From the NCBI GenBank assembly GCA_023212725.1, contig JALBYF010000017.1, positions 1 to 64,000 of the forward strand: a stretch of 64,000 bases of DNA. Reading direction: 5' to 3'. The position numbers and the translations under genes are program-made. Of the stretch, positions 30,901 through 42,264 are shown piece after piece; position 1 is the first letter of the stretch, and every line of letters begins with the position of its first letter. The stretch is from Tranzscheliella williamsii. Taxonomy: Eukaryota > Basidiomycota > Ustilaginomycetes > Ustilaginales > Ustilaginaceae. The notes beneath the pieces are model-generated. The model saw only the letters and a program-made list of their open reading frames with translations, was not told the DNA's origin and did no database searches.

Positions 30901-31398
30901 GGCGACGGAAGTAGCGCAGGAAGCTGAAACGATGCCTATTGGAGAAGAAGGAGAAGAGGAGGGGCAAGACGATAAACCGCTCTCCAACGTTGCTCGTTTG
31001 TCGCGCCAGTTCAACTCGGCAACCCAGCCTGGCAGCAAGGGCCGAGCGAGCCTGGGAAGCGGTAGCAGTGGGCTTGGAGGCGGTCCACGTGGGCCCCGGC
31101 CGGCGGGCGCGCGAGCCGCTAGGATGTCTGGTCAATTCAGCTCATCCTCAGCGGCATCAGAGAATGACAAGAGTAAGCGCGGCAGCTTGGAGGCCGCCCC
31201 CAGCAACGAAGATGCCAAGTAAGTGCGTACGGGGCATGCATGGCGCTTGTCACCGTTGAGAGCGACAGCTGACAAAAAGAATCGTTTCCATCACTGCCTG
31301 ATTCTAGACAAGACCGGCGCCGTTCATGGTCCCGCACGATGGAGCCCTCTGACTCTCTCGTCAGCGAAGGCGATGACCCTGAAGATCAAAGGAGCTGA
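27986..31398 (+). CDS. F-BAR and RhoGAP protein, Rgd2/rga8-like
   Basis: The start is the ATG at 27986 (MSAPSALTVVYPPSF); the frame upstream begins only at GTG. The preferred model has exons 27986-31218 and 31308-31398 (donor GTAAGT, acceptor TCTAG, branch-like CTGAC about 38 bases before it), giving 1107 residues ending DPEDQRS. Without splicing the frame stops at 31222. An F-BAR/FCH domain covers about 1-440 with a Ser-rich insertion near 220-350. A conserved GPFQP...FHPYYH linker follows near 453-467, and then the Rgd2-type RhoGAP region (about 484-840) with FGLDL, WVLEVPLRITHRLRDAL and YDPPVLAACVKLWLLELEHSL, carrying a charged insertion. The usual RhoGAP arginine-finger motif is absent; the Arg of the THRLR stretch may serve instead. 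Such proteins bind curved membrane and switch off Cdc42 or Rho GTPases. The tail is disordered. Confidence 0.88.
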
Positions 31399-32117
31399 CC
31401 TTACCCCCGTCATCTAAGACGAATAAACATCTGCGCCCATAGCCCTCGCTCGATTCGCAATCCGATCACGATACAATGCATCTGTGGCCCTGATGACAGC
31501 ACTTGATACACATGCTAATTGTGCCTGCGTTTCGTGTAAGGTGTTTGTTCCTTGGGGGAGGGAGCTGCACGCGGTGTCATCCACGATCCTCGATCCTGAC
31601 CTAACACCATGTTTGAAATTAGTCACTAATCGGTCACACTCGTCCCGTTCATCAGATTTGTTCATCACAACTCACTGTGACTCAGCTGAACAAGGCGCAG
31701 TCACAGTGCTGCTTGCTTGCTTGCTCGCTTTGTGGTGCAGGAGTAAGACGCTTCAGCGACAACTTGGAGACTATCAAGCGACAGTCATAAGTAATCTATT
31801 CGGTCCCGAATGGTCTCAAACGCTTCTCTACGTCTCTACTTCCATGTTCGCCTAGAGCCTTTCTCCAGCATAGCGTTGTAGCTTTCCAGTTTATCGCTTG
31901 TTGCCGCTCTTAGGTAGGCTGGGTATGCTCAGTCACAGCGAAACGTCTACTTGACCTCTGACCCTCCACACAGCTGTCAAGTCGTTACAGCCTGTCGCAA
32001 TGCCAATATACTGGGTCTTTATCGTCACTATATTTCACGTTGGCGCTTGCGCAGTTTGGAACGATTCTTCCGTAGCGCTACCCAGTCGCTCTGCTGTGAC
32101 TGACCGCTGACCATAAG
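31399..32117. other. Intergenic region, no gene recognised
   Basis: About 720 bases between two genes on the same strand: the 3' flank of the RhoGAP gene and the promoter of the zinc-cluster gene. No supported gene. T/C-rich stretches before 32118 are typical of smut promoters. Confidence 0.5.
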
Positions 32118-34158
32118 ATGGTCATGACCCACGACAAAGGTACTCGAAAGATGGTGCCAAACTATCTGTTGGAAGACGAAGCAGGGCCGGCTGACGCAAA
32201 GCCGTCTGCAAACTCGCGCGATGGGATCACGCCAGATGACAAGCGGTTCAAATTCAAACGCTCGCCATCCGCGGGGTCTCCCAACGCTACAGTACGAGTG
32301 GGTGAAACATCTCGCTCTTCCAGTGAGAGCCTAGGAGCACTGCCAAAGAGGAGGAAAAAGCTCAGACAGGCCTGCGTCTACTGTCGCCGCTCCCACTTGG
32401 TCTGCGAGGAGAAACGACCATGCAGCAGATGGTAAGCCAATTTGCTCTCTCAACGTCGTATTTGTCCTAGATGCCATCTAACGTCCGTCTTCTGTTTAAC
32501 CACACCTTGGCCGCTCCGTCAGTATCAAACGCGGCATTGCTGATCGTTGCGTAGATGCGCCCGTAAACTCTCTGCCCGTAGAAGAGCTTGGAGCGGCATC
32601 GGTTTTAACGCATCGCGATTCCTCACTTTCACACCAGCCAGATCGTGTCAGTCATACATTCGACCTTCCTCATCCATCCGGCGGCAGAAAGAGGTCGAAG
32701 AAACGGAAACAGAGCGATGCTGCAGCTCGGGATCACGCAGGACCCACGAGACCCAATTTCGCGCATCTATCCAACAGCGAAAGCGACCTCAATGCCACTG
32801 CCAAGTGGATTCATGACCCCCTAGCATATACAAGCACATCCTTGGACCATCGGGATGCTGGCCAGCAAGACTTGCCCATATCACCTGACCCAAATTACTC
32901 GCTTCAACCCGCATCAGCGTCAGCAAATGCCAGCACTCTTGACGCGCCCTATCCGATCTCCACTCCTGCAATTGCTGGGCAGGTAACTTCGCCGGATAAC
33001 CCTTCGGCCCAGCACCGGGTACAAGGGCAGCCGATCTTTTTGCCTCCCTCCTCTACGGAGCTCGACTCGCTCTTTGCCTCCTATTTCTTTGACATCGGCA
33101 CTGCCAACTCTGACGCCCCTTCACATGCGCAGCGTCCGCACGCCATACCACATGCAAACAGCGCTGCCAACCCTATGCCATTTATTGATGGCGTCGCTGC
33201 CAACCCCCAAAATGGCCCAGCCCTAGCCGCAGCATCTTCGGCAGGTATAAAGGAGCGTCCGCACTATTCATCGCCACAGAAAGACCCAAGCTTGGAAAGC
33301 CCTCCACCACACCATTCGCATCGAGAGGTCAACCAACAGCAGGGTCTGCGAACGACGCCGTACCTTCCCGCCTCTGCAGGACTAATTGCGAACAACATAC
33401 CCAGTAATGTAGATCAGATAGATTTTTCGAGAGAAACTGCTCCACAGCTCTTTGCGGCGGCTGATGCCGCTGTATCTGCACCAGAAAAAGGAAAGGAATC
33501 GAGCCCGGCCGGGGCTTCCGGACGGGAAAAGCAAACCCGACAGCGGCCAGGCAATCTGTATGCGCCTTATCCGTACCGTAAAGGCTATGCATCAATAATA
33601 CGGTACATAAAGGAGCAGCAATGGTCAGAGAAGACCATCCGCTCGGTCGAAGCGGCACTGTCCAAGATTCGCAATCTCTGGTTCTCGCTCGAAGACAACC
33701 TTCAGCCGTGCGACTTGGTTCGGCTACAGGCCGAATGGGCTGGCAATGTGCACTACTACTCTGAATCGGTGCTCCCCTTCGCAGCGGTGCCGATGCTGAT
33801 TTGCCGTAAGGCGGGCGAGGTGTTTGCGTCCAACCGACTCGCGCAGGATCTGTGCGGGCGGCCTAGCGACGAGATGACCGGCGGCCTAATCTCGTGCTAC
33901 GAGCTGATGACGGAAGAATCTGCGTCGCGCTTCTTTCGTCTCTATGAAACCGCGGTGAGCGAGAAGATGGCGGAGGACAAACGAGACGACAAGCCTGCGC
34001 CTGGCGAAACCGCCCCACTCTACTGGGACGCGGACATCGTCGGCCGCCGCAAGAACGGCTCGCACTCCATCATACCCACGCGCGCCGTCTTTGAGATGAA
34101 GATCGCGCCCTGCGGCCTCCCGTCCTTGCTCGTGTGCTGCTTCGTCCCGCTCCACTAG
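32118..34158 (+). CDS. Zn2Cys6 transcription factor with PAS domain, Ert1/AcuK-like
   Basis: Two exons, 32118-32431 and 32523-34158 (donor GTAAGC, acceptor GTCAG), giving 649 residues. The Zn(2)Cys(6) cluster is Cys86, 89, 96, 102, 105 and 114 (CVYC-x6-C-x5-C-x2-C-x8-C). The intron splits the codon of Cys105, so only the spliced form has a complete cluster. A basic Arg/Lys stretch precedes it. A long Ser/Pro/Ala-rich middle is followed by YRKGYASIIRYI...TIRSVEAALSKIR and a PAS-like C-terminal domain (about 520-645, PFAAVPMLICRKAGEVFASN). This order is that of Ert1/Rds2/AcuK activators, which control gluconeogenesis and use of non-fermentable carbon. Target genes here are unknown. Two other Met codons (residues 3 and 12) are possible starts. 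Confidence 0.9.
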
Positions 34159-34276
34159 CCGTCCACGCGACACTCTACGGCCTCTGAAGGCCTTTGCACA
34201 CGCTCACGTAGTCTGCACCACCTGAGTCTCTATGGCTGGACCTTGTATTTTAGTGCCGCTACTTAGGAACGATCTC

Positions 34277-35617
34277 TTAGCGTCCGGCGCTTCCTGATTC
34301 AAGAACACTCGGTAAGCATCCCTCCGTACTAACCGCCGGCAGACCGTTGTCCACCACATCGCACAACTCGTCGTCGAAGTAGAGAATGTCGTTATGAGGT
34401 TGGTCGTTGGCACGTTCGTCGAGTGCCTGTAGAGCGCACCAAGCCAAGAGTTCCAGGTGGGCGCTCCACGTTTCGGGGACGGGATCGAGCATGCCAGTGT
34501 GGGCGGCCGGAAACTGTGCGTTGAAGTCGAGCATCTCGTTGTCCGGGATGGCTGCCTTTGGGGTGGGCGATAGCGCAGGTGACGCAGTGTGGCTACGCTG
34601 GCTGTTGCAGAGGTATGGGGCGGGGCTGCTTGGCGGGGTGGGCGAGAATTGGGGTAGGATTGTGGGGGTGTTGTGTGGCTCCTTGTCCTCTGCGAGCGAT
34701 TCCAAGTCGGACTCGGGCGCAGCGGGCGCGGCGGCGCGCGCGCCGAGGCGCGGCCGCATGCTCGCAGGACTATGTAGCTGCGCATCCAGCCGCTCCAATG
34801 CGCTGGCGAGCGGCACGCTGCCCTCCAGCCCACCCGAGTCTCCGCTCCGCCCCACCAGGCTCGTCAGCGCCGTCGCAATGTAGCCAACCCACGGCGCCAC
34901 CTCCCGCCGCCTGCGCACCCACGCACCGCAGAAGACGGACCCAAGCAACCCCGGCTCCAGCAACACATCCTGGAACAACCGCATCGAGGCCCCCTCCAGA
35001 ATCTGCGCCAGCTGGAAACAGAGCGGCTGCTGCTGCACCAAGCACGACAGTTCCCACACGCCATCGTACGACTTCTCTACCCAGCTCAACGTGATCCGTA
35101 TGCTATCGAGAAGAAGAGGCGGCTCCCTGTCGTCCAGACGGCTGCCAGTCCCCGCCGATCGGTCTGCTATGACGAGCATCAGCCTGTCCTCCTGACTAGA
35201 CTCGGCGCTGGGATCACTAGTGTCACTGTCGCTCTCGTCAGCGAGGATAACCCCCCGCAGATTCAGGTCATGGCGTTGCTGTGGCGACACGATGTGGTCA
35301 GCGGCACCATCTCAATGCCTCCAGACTCCCGGGACAGTGCCTACCTTGCACATGAGCTCGGCAAGGAAACAGGTAATGTGCCGGACTCGAGCCGCAGAGA
35401 GGCACAGACTGACTCCTTCCTCCGAGACAACACGGTTCATCACCGCCACCGCGACCTTGCCGTCTTCAACGTCCACGCTCCCCGTCCCCGCCTGCCTATC
35501 TGAGCCTTTCCGCGATGCGTCCCGCAGGTTGATCGAGACCGATACCTCCAAAAGCACGCCGGATCGCGAGTCGACCGTAAAAGTAGAGCATGTTTCACCT
35601 GATTCCCGTTGCGTCAT
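34277..35617 (-). CDS. Uncharacterised protein, two exons
   Basis: I do not recognise this protein. Exons 35617-35345 and 35278-34277 (donor GTAGGC, acceptor CCACAG, branch-like GCTGAC) join in phase 0 as LMCK-QRHDLN, giving 424 residues. The N-terminal 90 residues look like beta strands (VLLEVSVSINL, KVAVAVMNRVV). A central region is rich in aliphatic residues and Trp (LDSIRITLSWVEKSYDGVWELSCLVQQ, VAPWVGYIATALTSLVG) and is probably helical. Then comes a Pro/Ser/Ala-rich linker and a final helical patch WSAHLELLAWCALQALDE. No signal peptide or membrane segment is seen. It converges closely with the Ert1-like gene (about 120 bases between stops) and diverges from OPI3. A second possible intron near 34340-34300 would be only 40 bases, so I left it unspliced. 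Confidence 0.7.
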
Positions 35618-36051
35618 TGTGGTGTGGTCTCGGCATGTGCACCACGGTTGATGGAAGCAAGATGAGCAAGACCATCAGAGTACTACTGTCAATAAGATCA
35701 CCCTGACTGCTGCTGCTGGAATATCGCCATCATAAGCGTAGTGAATCTGACATCATGCAATGCAGCCATGAGTGTGACAGATCAACGAGGCGCGTGCCAT
35801 TTTGCGCGTGCAGGGCTGTCAGCCGCATTCACATTCACAGGCGGAATCACGATCGCAATCGCAATCGCAATCCCAATCAATCATAATGGTGTAGAGAGCG
35901 GACGCCTCCTCCGCACACGCCTGCGGAAGCGCAAGGGTCGCGGCGCTCAGTGCATTGACCTTCGCCATCCCGTCCCGCTATAATCGATCTTCGTCTTCTC
36001 GTTCCATCCTTCCCTTCATCGACAAGTTCTCCCCTAAACGACTCTCGAATC
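35618..36051. other. Divergent promoter region upstream of OPI3
   Basis: 434 bases between the uncharacterised gene and OPI3. It contains the hexamer repeat at 35851-35882 and a pyrimidine-rich stretch just before the OPI3 ATG. I did not find the yeast inositol-responsive element CATGTGAA in it. Confidence 0.5.
35851..35882. repeat. Short GCAATC hexamer repeat
   Basis: Three exact GCAATC units (35855-35872) are followed by CCAATC and two AATC remnants, about 170-200 bases before the OPI3 ATG. Related CACAATC motifs occur in other spacers of the window. Confidence 0.85.
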
Positions 36052-36771
36052 ATGGCTGGTAGCTTCTTCTCCTCATCTGCGGACAAGTTCGGCATTCCGG
36101 GCGTTGTCGATCTTTCACAGCCAAGTTTCTGGATCGCCGTCGGCAGCATCTGCTTCAACCCGCTCTACTGGAATACCGTAGCGCAGAACGAGTACCACAA
36201 CAGGACTATCACCAAACTGCTCGGCGGTCGCAGGTATCTGGGCTGCTACCTGCTGGCCGTCTCTATATTCTCACTCGGCATCCTGCGTGACCATCTGTAT
36301 AACGAAGCCTTGAAGCACCAGCCAAGTCACCCTCTGCTTTTGCAACCGTGGGCCAAGGTCGTTTCCGCGAGCCTGTTTACGGCTGGAAACACCTTTGTGC
36401 TCAGCTCCATGTGGGCCCTGGGCGTCACCGGCACCTACCTTGGCGACTACTTTGGCATCCTCATGGATAGCATGGTCACTGGTTTCCCCTTCAACGTGAT
36501 GGCAAACCCCATGTACTGGGGCAGCTCCATGAGCTTTGTTGCTGTGGCTCTCTGGTTTGGCAAACCTGCTGGTCTTCTCCTCAGCATCCTTGTCGTCCTC
36601 GTCTACGCGATTGCCCTCCGTTATGAAGAGCCCTTCACTGGCAATATCTACGCCGAAGCCGAAAAGAAGAAGCAAGCCAAAGCGCAAAAGCAGGCCCTTC
36701 TGGAGAGCGAGGGACCCGCCTCAGGAACTCGCAACCGCAGCAGGCGAACGCCGTCCAAAAAAGACCTTTGA
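36052..36771 (+). CDS. OPI3: Phospholipid N-methyltransferase (Opi3/PEMT)
   Basis: Single exon, 239 residues, start at the only reasonable ATG (CGAATCATGG). Four or more hydrophobic segments alternate with conserved polar motifs: FNPLYWNTVAQNEYHNRTI, GNTFVLSSMWALGVTGTYLGDYFGIL, NPMYWGSSMSFV and RYEEPFTGNIYAEAEKKK. These match phosphatidyl-N-methylethanolamine N-methyltransferase of the endoplasmic reticulum. That enzyme adds the last two methyl groups from S-adenosylmethionine to make phosphatidylcholine. The length is close to yeast Opi3 (206 residues) with a basic extra tail (TRNRSRRTPSKKDL). Cho2, the first-step enzyme, is much larger and is excluded by size. Confidence 0.95.
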   Translation: MAGSFFSSSADKFGIPGVVDLSQPSFWIAVGSICFNPLYWNTVAQNEYHNRTITKLLGGRRYLGCYLLAVSIFSLGILRDHLYNEALKHQPSHPLLLQPWAKVVSASLFTAGNTFVLSSMWALGVTGTYLGDYFGILMDSMVTGFPFNVMANPMYWGSSMSFVAVALWFGKPAGLLLSILVVLVYAIALRYEEPFTGNIYAEAEKKKQAKAQKQALLESEGPASGTRNRSRRTPSKKDL

Positions 36772-38289
36772 GGGACTAGGACCAAAAAGACGTATTCCTC
36801 TGTATCGATCGCCAAGCCGCAACAAGCCGCAATCAGGAGCAACGAGCTTGCCAGTCATACGGCACGCAGCGAGGGACTTCAACAGTACCTTTGCGCGTCG
36901 TCGAATCGGCCAACTCCTGCTTTCGCTTGCGTAGCTCACTTGCACATACACTGCCTTGGCGATCCACAGTGTAGATCGAAACATACCCATCCCATCCTTT
37001 TTGCTAAACGGCAGAAGAGACCATTCTGTAACACTTCAACTGTGTGCTAAGTAATAGAGTCCTCCCCCGTCCTCTAGCTTGTCACATCGAACTTTTCTGC
37101 GACGCTTGGCACCGGAAAGGACACCGAATTCCTTGCATCAACGCGGCGTGGGGAAGACCCTTGTATGTTAGATTTATATCGCTTATAATTGCGATACGGA
37201 ACCATTCGATCACACGCGACTTGGACCAACACCATGACACTTGACTGCCCCTGGACCGAGAGCTTCGTACGGTGTATATAAGAGATACCGGCCAAGAAAT
37301 ATATGTTGGCACTGTTTGTCTAAAGTTAGTGGCGCGTGACCCTTGTTGTACTGTACAGTGCATCCGATCTGTGCCGCTAGCTGCCAGTGTTTAGCAGGCT
37401 GCGACTGGTAAGAGCAGTTTCAGTTACGTCGTACGACCTCTCCTGAGGATAGGAACAGAACCCCTAAGTGCTGAGCCCGTCGCGGTGCGCGCCATGGCTC
37501 AGTTTAAATTCGAGCGGATCGTTTCAGAAGGATATTCACGATACACATGTGTTACTTCGTCAGGCAAGTACGTACTAGCAGTTGTAACCGTTTTGGTGGG
37601 TCATGACTGTCTAGAAATCCAAAACAAGCGAAACAGCAAAACCAAAACGTTGGTATTGACCTACGTAACTGTACTAGCTGATACGTGTGCGCCTAAGATA
37701 GAGCGGTCTAATCACTAGTAGAGTGTCCATTTGCAGGGCTCCTGGATTTTTGAATCAAAACCGTAAGGGCGTTCAGCACCGCTTTTCTACCTTTCGGCCG
37801 TTCAAGCCACGGCGAGTCACGGTAAGCCACTCGAGAGTTAGGACTGCTCCGCTGTTGGCACTGCGAGCAACACACAGACATTAACGTCCCACCAACACCA
37901 CCGTCTCCGTTCAGACGACACAACCACCACATCACCTTTCCCCACTAAACCACGCGCCGACCTTGCGTCCGGACGTCTTTGCGCGTCACCCCTGGTATTG
38001 CTTTAGCCAGTCTGTGGTGCAGCTCGCATCGTCGATTGTCTTTGGCAGCGCTCCGCACCCTTGCCCGCCTACCCACCAATCACAATCAGGTGCCAGGGAG
38101 ACGATCGCAGTTGCAAATAGCCTTCAGCCGTGTGCTCCCTTACGCCGACAACTGCTTCATGCTAGGCCTCTGCTTCTCTCCAGCGCGACGAGCTTAAAGC
38201 TGAAGCATTATTCATCATCGGCCATCCACACATCCAAGGTTGTCTTTCCAATTCCTCCCCACGAGTAGCTACACGCAAGGGAATCCATC
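36772..38289. other. Intergenic region before PKC1
   Basis: About 1.5 kb between OPI3 and PKC1 on the same strand: OPI3 3' flank, an AT-richer central part (around 37160-37320 and 37600-37680) and the PKC1 promoter and leader. Short frames only; none has coding character. Confidence 0.5.
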
Positions 38290-41200
38290 ATGGCTGTGAG
38301 TATGCTTTGCTCGACCATCTGTTGTGCCTGGTCCAAGGGCACTTCAACTGACGTACTTACTTTGATTCATCTCCTTTCTCGAACGATCAGGACCCTACCG
38401 AGTCCAAGGTGGCCGAGGTATACGCCCGTATCCAAACCCAGCGTCGGATCATGGAAGGTAACCAGTCGCTCCGGAGCGCGACCAACAATCCCGATGTCAT
38501 TCGACAAGCCGAATCGCAGATTCGAGAAGCGCAGCGTAACATCTCCTATCTTCAAGAGTCACTCAACAGTCTCAAGAGTCGGAGGGCTAGCAGTGGTCCT
38601 GGTTTTCGAACCGATAGTCCGACCGGCAGCGCCCATACTCCTGCTGACAGTCGACAGAGCTTTGCCTCGTCCAAGACAACTGGATCTAACTCTATCGGTG
38701 GTAACAGGCCATATCCTGGCGATAGCAGCTCGTCCTACCATGGCTCTTCTAATCCGCCATCTCCTGCGACTAAGCCCCTTAGGTATGACGGCCGACCTTT
38801 GCCTCCTGGCCCAGAGGACAACGGCGCTTTAATCCCCGTTGGCTCCTACGCTCAGTACGCTAACCAAGACCCATATGGCGGCGCCTATGGTCAGGGGTCA
38901 CCCGAAACCTGGCAGCCAGCAATGCAGAGGATGGGAACGAGTGCCAGGAGGAACTACACCAATCTCGACCTTCTCAAATACGACACTCCTCATACCACCG
39001 CTAAGATCTCGAGAATGCTAGAGCAGCTTGTCTTCAAGCTGCAAATCGAGAAACAATACAAGCAGGGTATCGATAAAATGGCCAAGCTTTACCAGGCCGA
39101 GGGAGACCGCAAATCTCGCAACGATGCTGAAAGTAAGCGTGTCGAAAGTCAGAGCAAGATTGTCCTCCTCCAGCAAGCCCTCAAGCGATACAAGCAACTA
39201 CATGTTATGGAAGAAGAAGAGGACAACGCGACGCCCGATTCGGAAAACCGTAAACAAAATCTGCGCAAGCCTGTGTCCGGTACCCTTCAGATTTCGGTCC
39301 GCAGCGCACGCGACATTGACCACGCCCCCGTTCCTCGCAACACCAGATCCATCCGAGAATCAACCGTCGTGATCAAAGTAGAAGATACGCCGCGAGCACG
39401 CACTCATCCGAGCCGGAACGAGCGCTGGCAGGAGGATTTCGAGATTGCCGTCGACAATGCCAACGAAATCGAGGTTACCGTGTACGACAAGATCGGCAGC
39501 GCCCACCCTGTCCCCGTGGGTATGCTGTGGATCCGTATCAGTGATATCGTTGAAGAACAGCGCAAAAAGAAGTTCGGCCAGGTCCCTGATGCTTCACAGC
39601 ATGGTCCGGGTGCAAGCGAAGGGTGGGTAACAGCAGACAGCGTTCAGCCCGGTGGCGGCCTCGGACCGATGGGTCCCGGCGCTGGCCCTGGCTTTGGCCC
39701 TGGTCCGGGCATGGATGGCGTCTATAACACACCCGCTGGCGTACTTGTACCTAACGGTCCAAGTGATGGCGTCGAAGCTTGGTTTACGGTGGAACCTGCC
39801 GGCGCCATCTACCTGAGGCTCAACTTTATCAAGCAGAACGTCCGAAAGCGTCCCTACGATGCACGACTTGGTCGACAAGGCGCCTTCCGAAAGCGGAAAG
39901 ACGACGTCGCAGAGATCAACGGGCACAAGTTTGTCTCGAGGCAGTTTTACCAAGTCCTCAGATGCGCGCTCTGTGGCGAATTTTTGCTCAACGCCGCAGG
40001 TAGCCAGTGTGAGGATTGTCGGTACACTTGCCACAAGAAGTGTGCTCAAAAAGTGGTCACCAAATGCATCTCGAAGAGCAATGCTGAGGCTGACCGGGAC
40101 GAGGTCAAGATTAACCACAGAATCCCACATCGGTTCGAACCCATTACCAACCTGAGTGCCAACTGGTGCTGCCACTGTGGCTACATCCTTCCTCTGGGCC
40201 GCAAGAATGCTCGCAAGTGTTCAGAGTGCGATGTCACCTGCCACACTGACTGCGCGCACCTGGTACCCGACTTCTGTGGCATGTCGATGGAGATGGCCAA
40301 TCAACTCCTCAGCGACATTGAAACGATCAACCGAGTCAAATCGTCGGCCAAGACGCAACAGCAACTACTTCCCTCTGTTCCTTCCGCCGCACCGGGCCAG
40401 TTCAACCAAAATGGAGGTGCAGGTGGGTCCAGCGGCGCCCCGCCCGGCAGGGTTCCTGTGCCTCAACTACCTCCCTTGTCAGGCACGGGCCAAGACGAGC
40501 GCTTTTCAGCCATGGAGAAGCAGACACAGCAAATGTCGATCAAGCCGTACCAGGAGGATGGCGGATATGGTGGACCTCAGCAAAGGATGCAACAGCAGCC
40601 GGACCAACACCAGAGGCCAGTTCCCGGACCCAACTTTGGCGGTCGACCTCAACCGCCTCGGGTCGGAGAGGGTGTGTCCCCATCTCCGTCTGATCCCCGA
40701 TTGGCCGATACGTCGCGACCCCCACGACCACTTCCTCAACCCGTGAATGCCCCGCCACAGATGAGCCAATCGCAGAGTAACGCGAGTATGTACGGAGCTC
40801 GACCTCAGCCTCAGACTGGATATGGACAGCCAGGCATGCCGCCAAACCAGCAACCTCTGCAGCAGCGCCCGCCTTCTGCCGCCCACCAGCAGCAAGCCCC
40901 ACCCATGGAAGGCAAACAACCACCCATGTCAATGATCACAGCGCCGCAAGTGGCTGGGCCTCCCCAACAGCCGCTCAGAAATCCCCCATCTTCCAAGCGA
41001 AAAATCGGCCTGGACGATTTCAACTTCCTTGCTGTTCTGGGCAAGGGCAATTTCGGAAAGGTCATGTTGGCCGAAGAGAGGAGGTCTGGCAATCTTTACG
41101 CCATCAAAGTGCTGAAGAAGGAGTTCATCATTGAAAACGATGAGGTGGAATCGACCAAGTCAGAGAAGCGCGTCTTCCTTGCCGCGGCACGAGAACGACA

Positions 41201-42002
41201 TCCGTTTTTGCTAGGCTTACACTCGTGCTTCCAAACAACCACTCGAGTGTACTTTGTCATGGAGTACGTCTCGGGCGGAGACTTGATGCTCCACATTCAG
41301 CGAGAGCCCTTCACCCCTCGTCGGGCCAAGTTCTATGCTGCTGAGGTCCTGCTCGCCCTGGAGTATTTCCACAAACAAGGGATTATCTACAGAGACTTGA
41401 AGCTGGACAACATCCTCCTAACGCTGGACGGCCATATCAAAGTCGGCGACTACGGTCTCTGTAAGGAGGAGATGTGGTTCGGCAACACCACTTCCACCTT
41501 CTGTGGTACTCCAGAATTCATGGCCCCCGAGATTCTGCTTGAACAGCGATATGGACGGGCGGTTGATTGGTGGGCGTTTGGAATCCTCATCTACGAAATG
41601 CTGTTGGGTCAGGCACCTTTCCGTGGCGACGATGAGGACGAGATCTTTGACGCTATTCTCGAGGACGAGCCGCTGTATCCGCTGCACATGCCTGCTGACT
41701 CGGTCTCGATTTTGGAGAAACTGTTGACCAGGGATCCCACGAAACGACTCGGTTCAGGCCCGACCGACGCTGCTGAGATCAAGAGCCATCCCTTCTTCCG
41801 CGACATCAACTGGGACGACATGTTCAACAAGCGAGTCCCGCCGCCGTTCTGCCCGACGCTCAAGAACCCAAGCGACACGAGCTGGTTCGATACCGAGTTC
41901 ACCTCGGAAAAACCCACCCTGACGCCGGTCCATTCCGTGCTCTCGGCACAGGACCAGGGCGAATTCCAGAACTTCTCCTGGACTTCGCCCCACGTCATGT
42001 GA
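38290..42002 (+). CDS. PKC1: Protein kinase C, cell-integrity type (Pkc1)
   Basis: Two exons: 38290-38295 (only ATG GCT) and 38391-42002, donor GTGAGT, acceptor TCAG, giving 1205 residues starting MADPTESKVAEVY. The long frame itself has no ATG near its beginning, so the tiny first exon is needed. In order it has two HR1 Rho-binding coiled coils (about 6-70 and 195-275), a C2-like domain (about 300-400), and two C1 zinc fingers (HKF...C at 514-562, HRF...C at 582-632). After a Pro/Gln-rich linker comes an AGC kinase domain (about 879-1140) with GKGNFGKV, YRDLKLDN (Asp1004), DYG (Asp1022) and FCGTPEF, then the AGC tail. Rho1-GTP and wall stress activate Pkc1, which drives the Bck1-Mkk-Slt2 cascade. 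RHO1 is in the same window. DYG instead of DFG is normal in fungal Pkc1. Confidence 0.97.
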
Positions 42003-42264
42003 TCCGCATCCACCCGTCGTGTCCGCGTCCCGCTCGAGCCGTTCGGAGCTCGCCTTGCTCCTTCTGTCCTGCCCCCGCACCTTGTTTCGGTATAGTAAGC
42101 TTTCCCTCACAGTCACGGCGTACGGTCGAACGTGCTAGCTTCTGAACGTGCTTTACCTTTCAGATCAGAGTGCAGGAGTGCATAGGTGAAAACTTGGCTT
42201 TGCAGAAAGAGACACAGATGGATGCAAGGGCAGAGGGGCGGGCAACGACGGGAGAAGGAGCGGG

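Noticed and set aside
34300..34341. Possible extra intron near the end of the uncharacterised gene (GTTAGT to TCAG)
   Set aside because: It would be only 40 bases, shorter than any other intron in the window, and the donor is weak.
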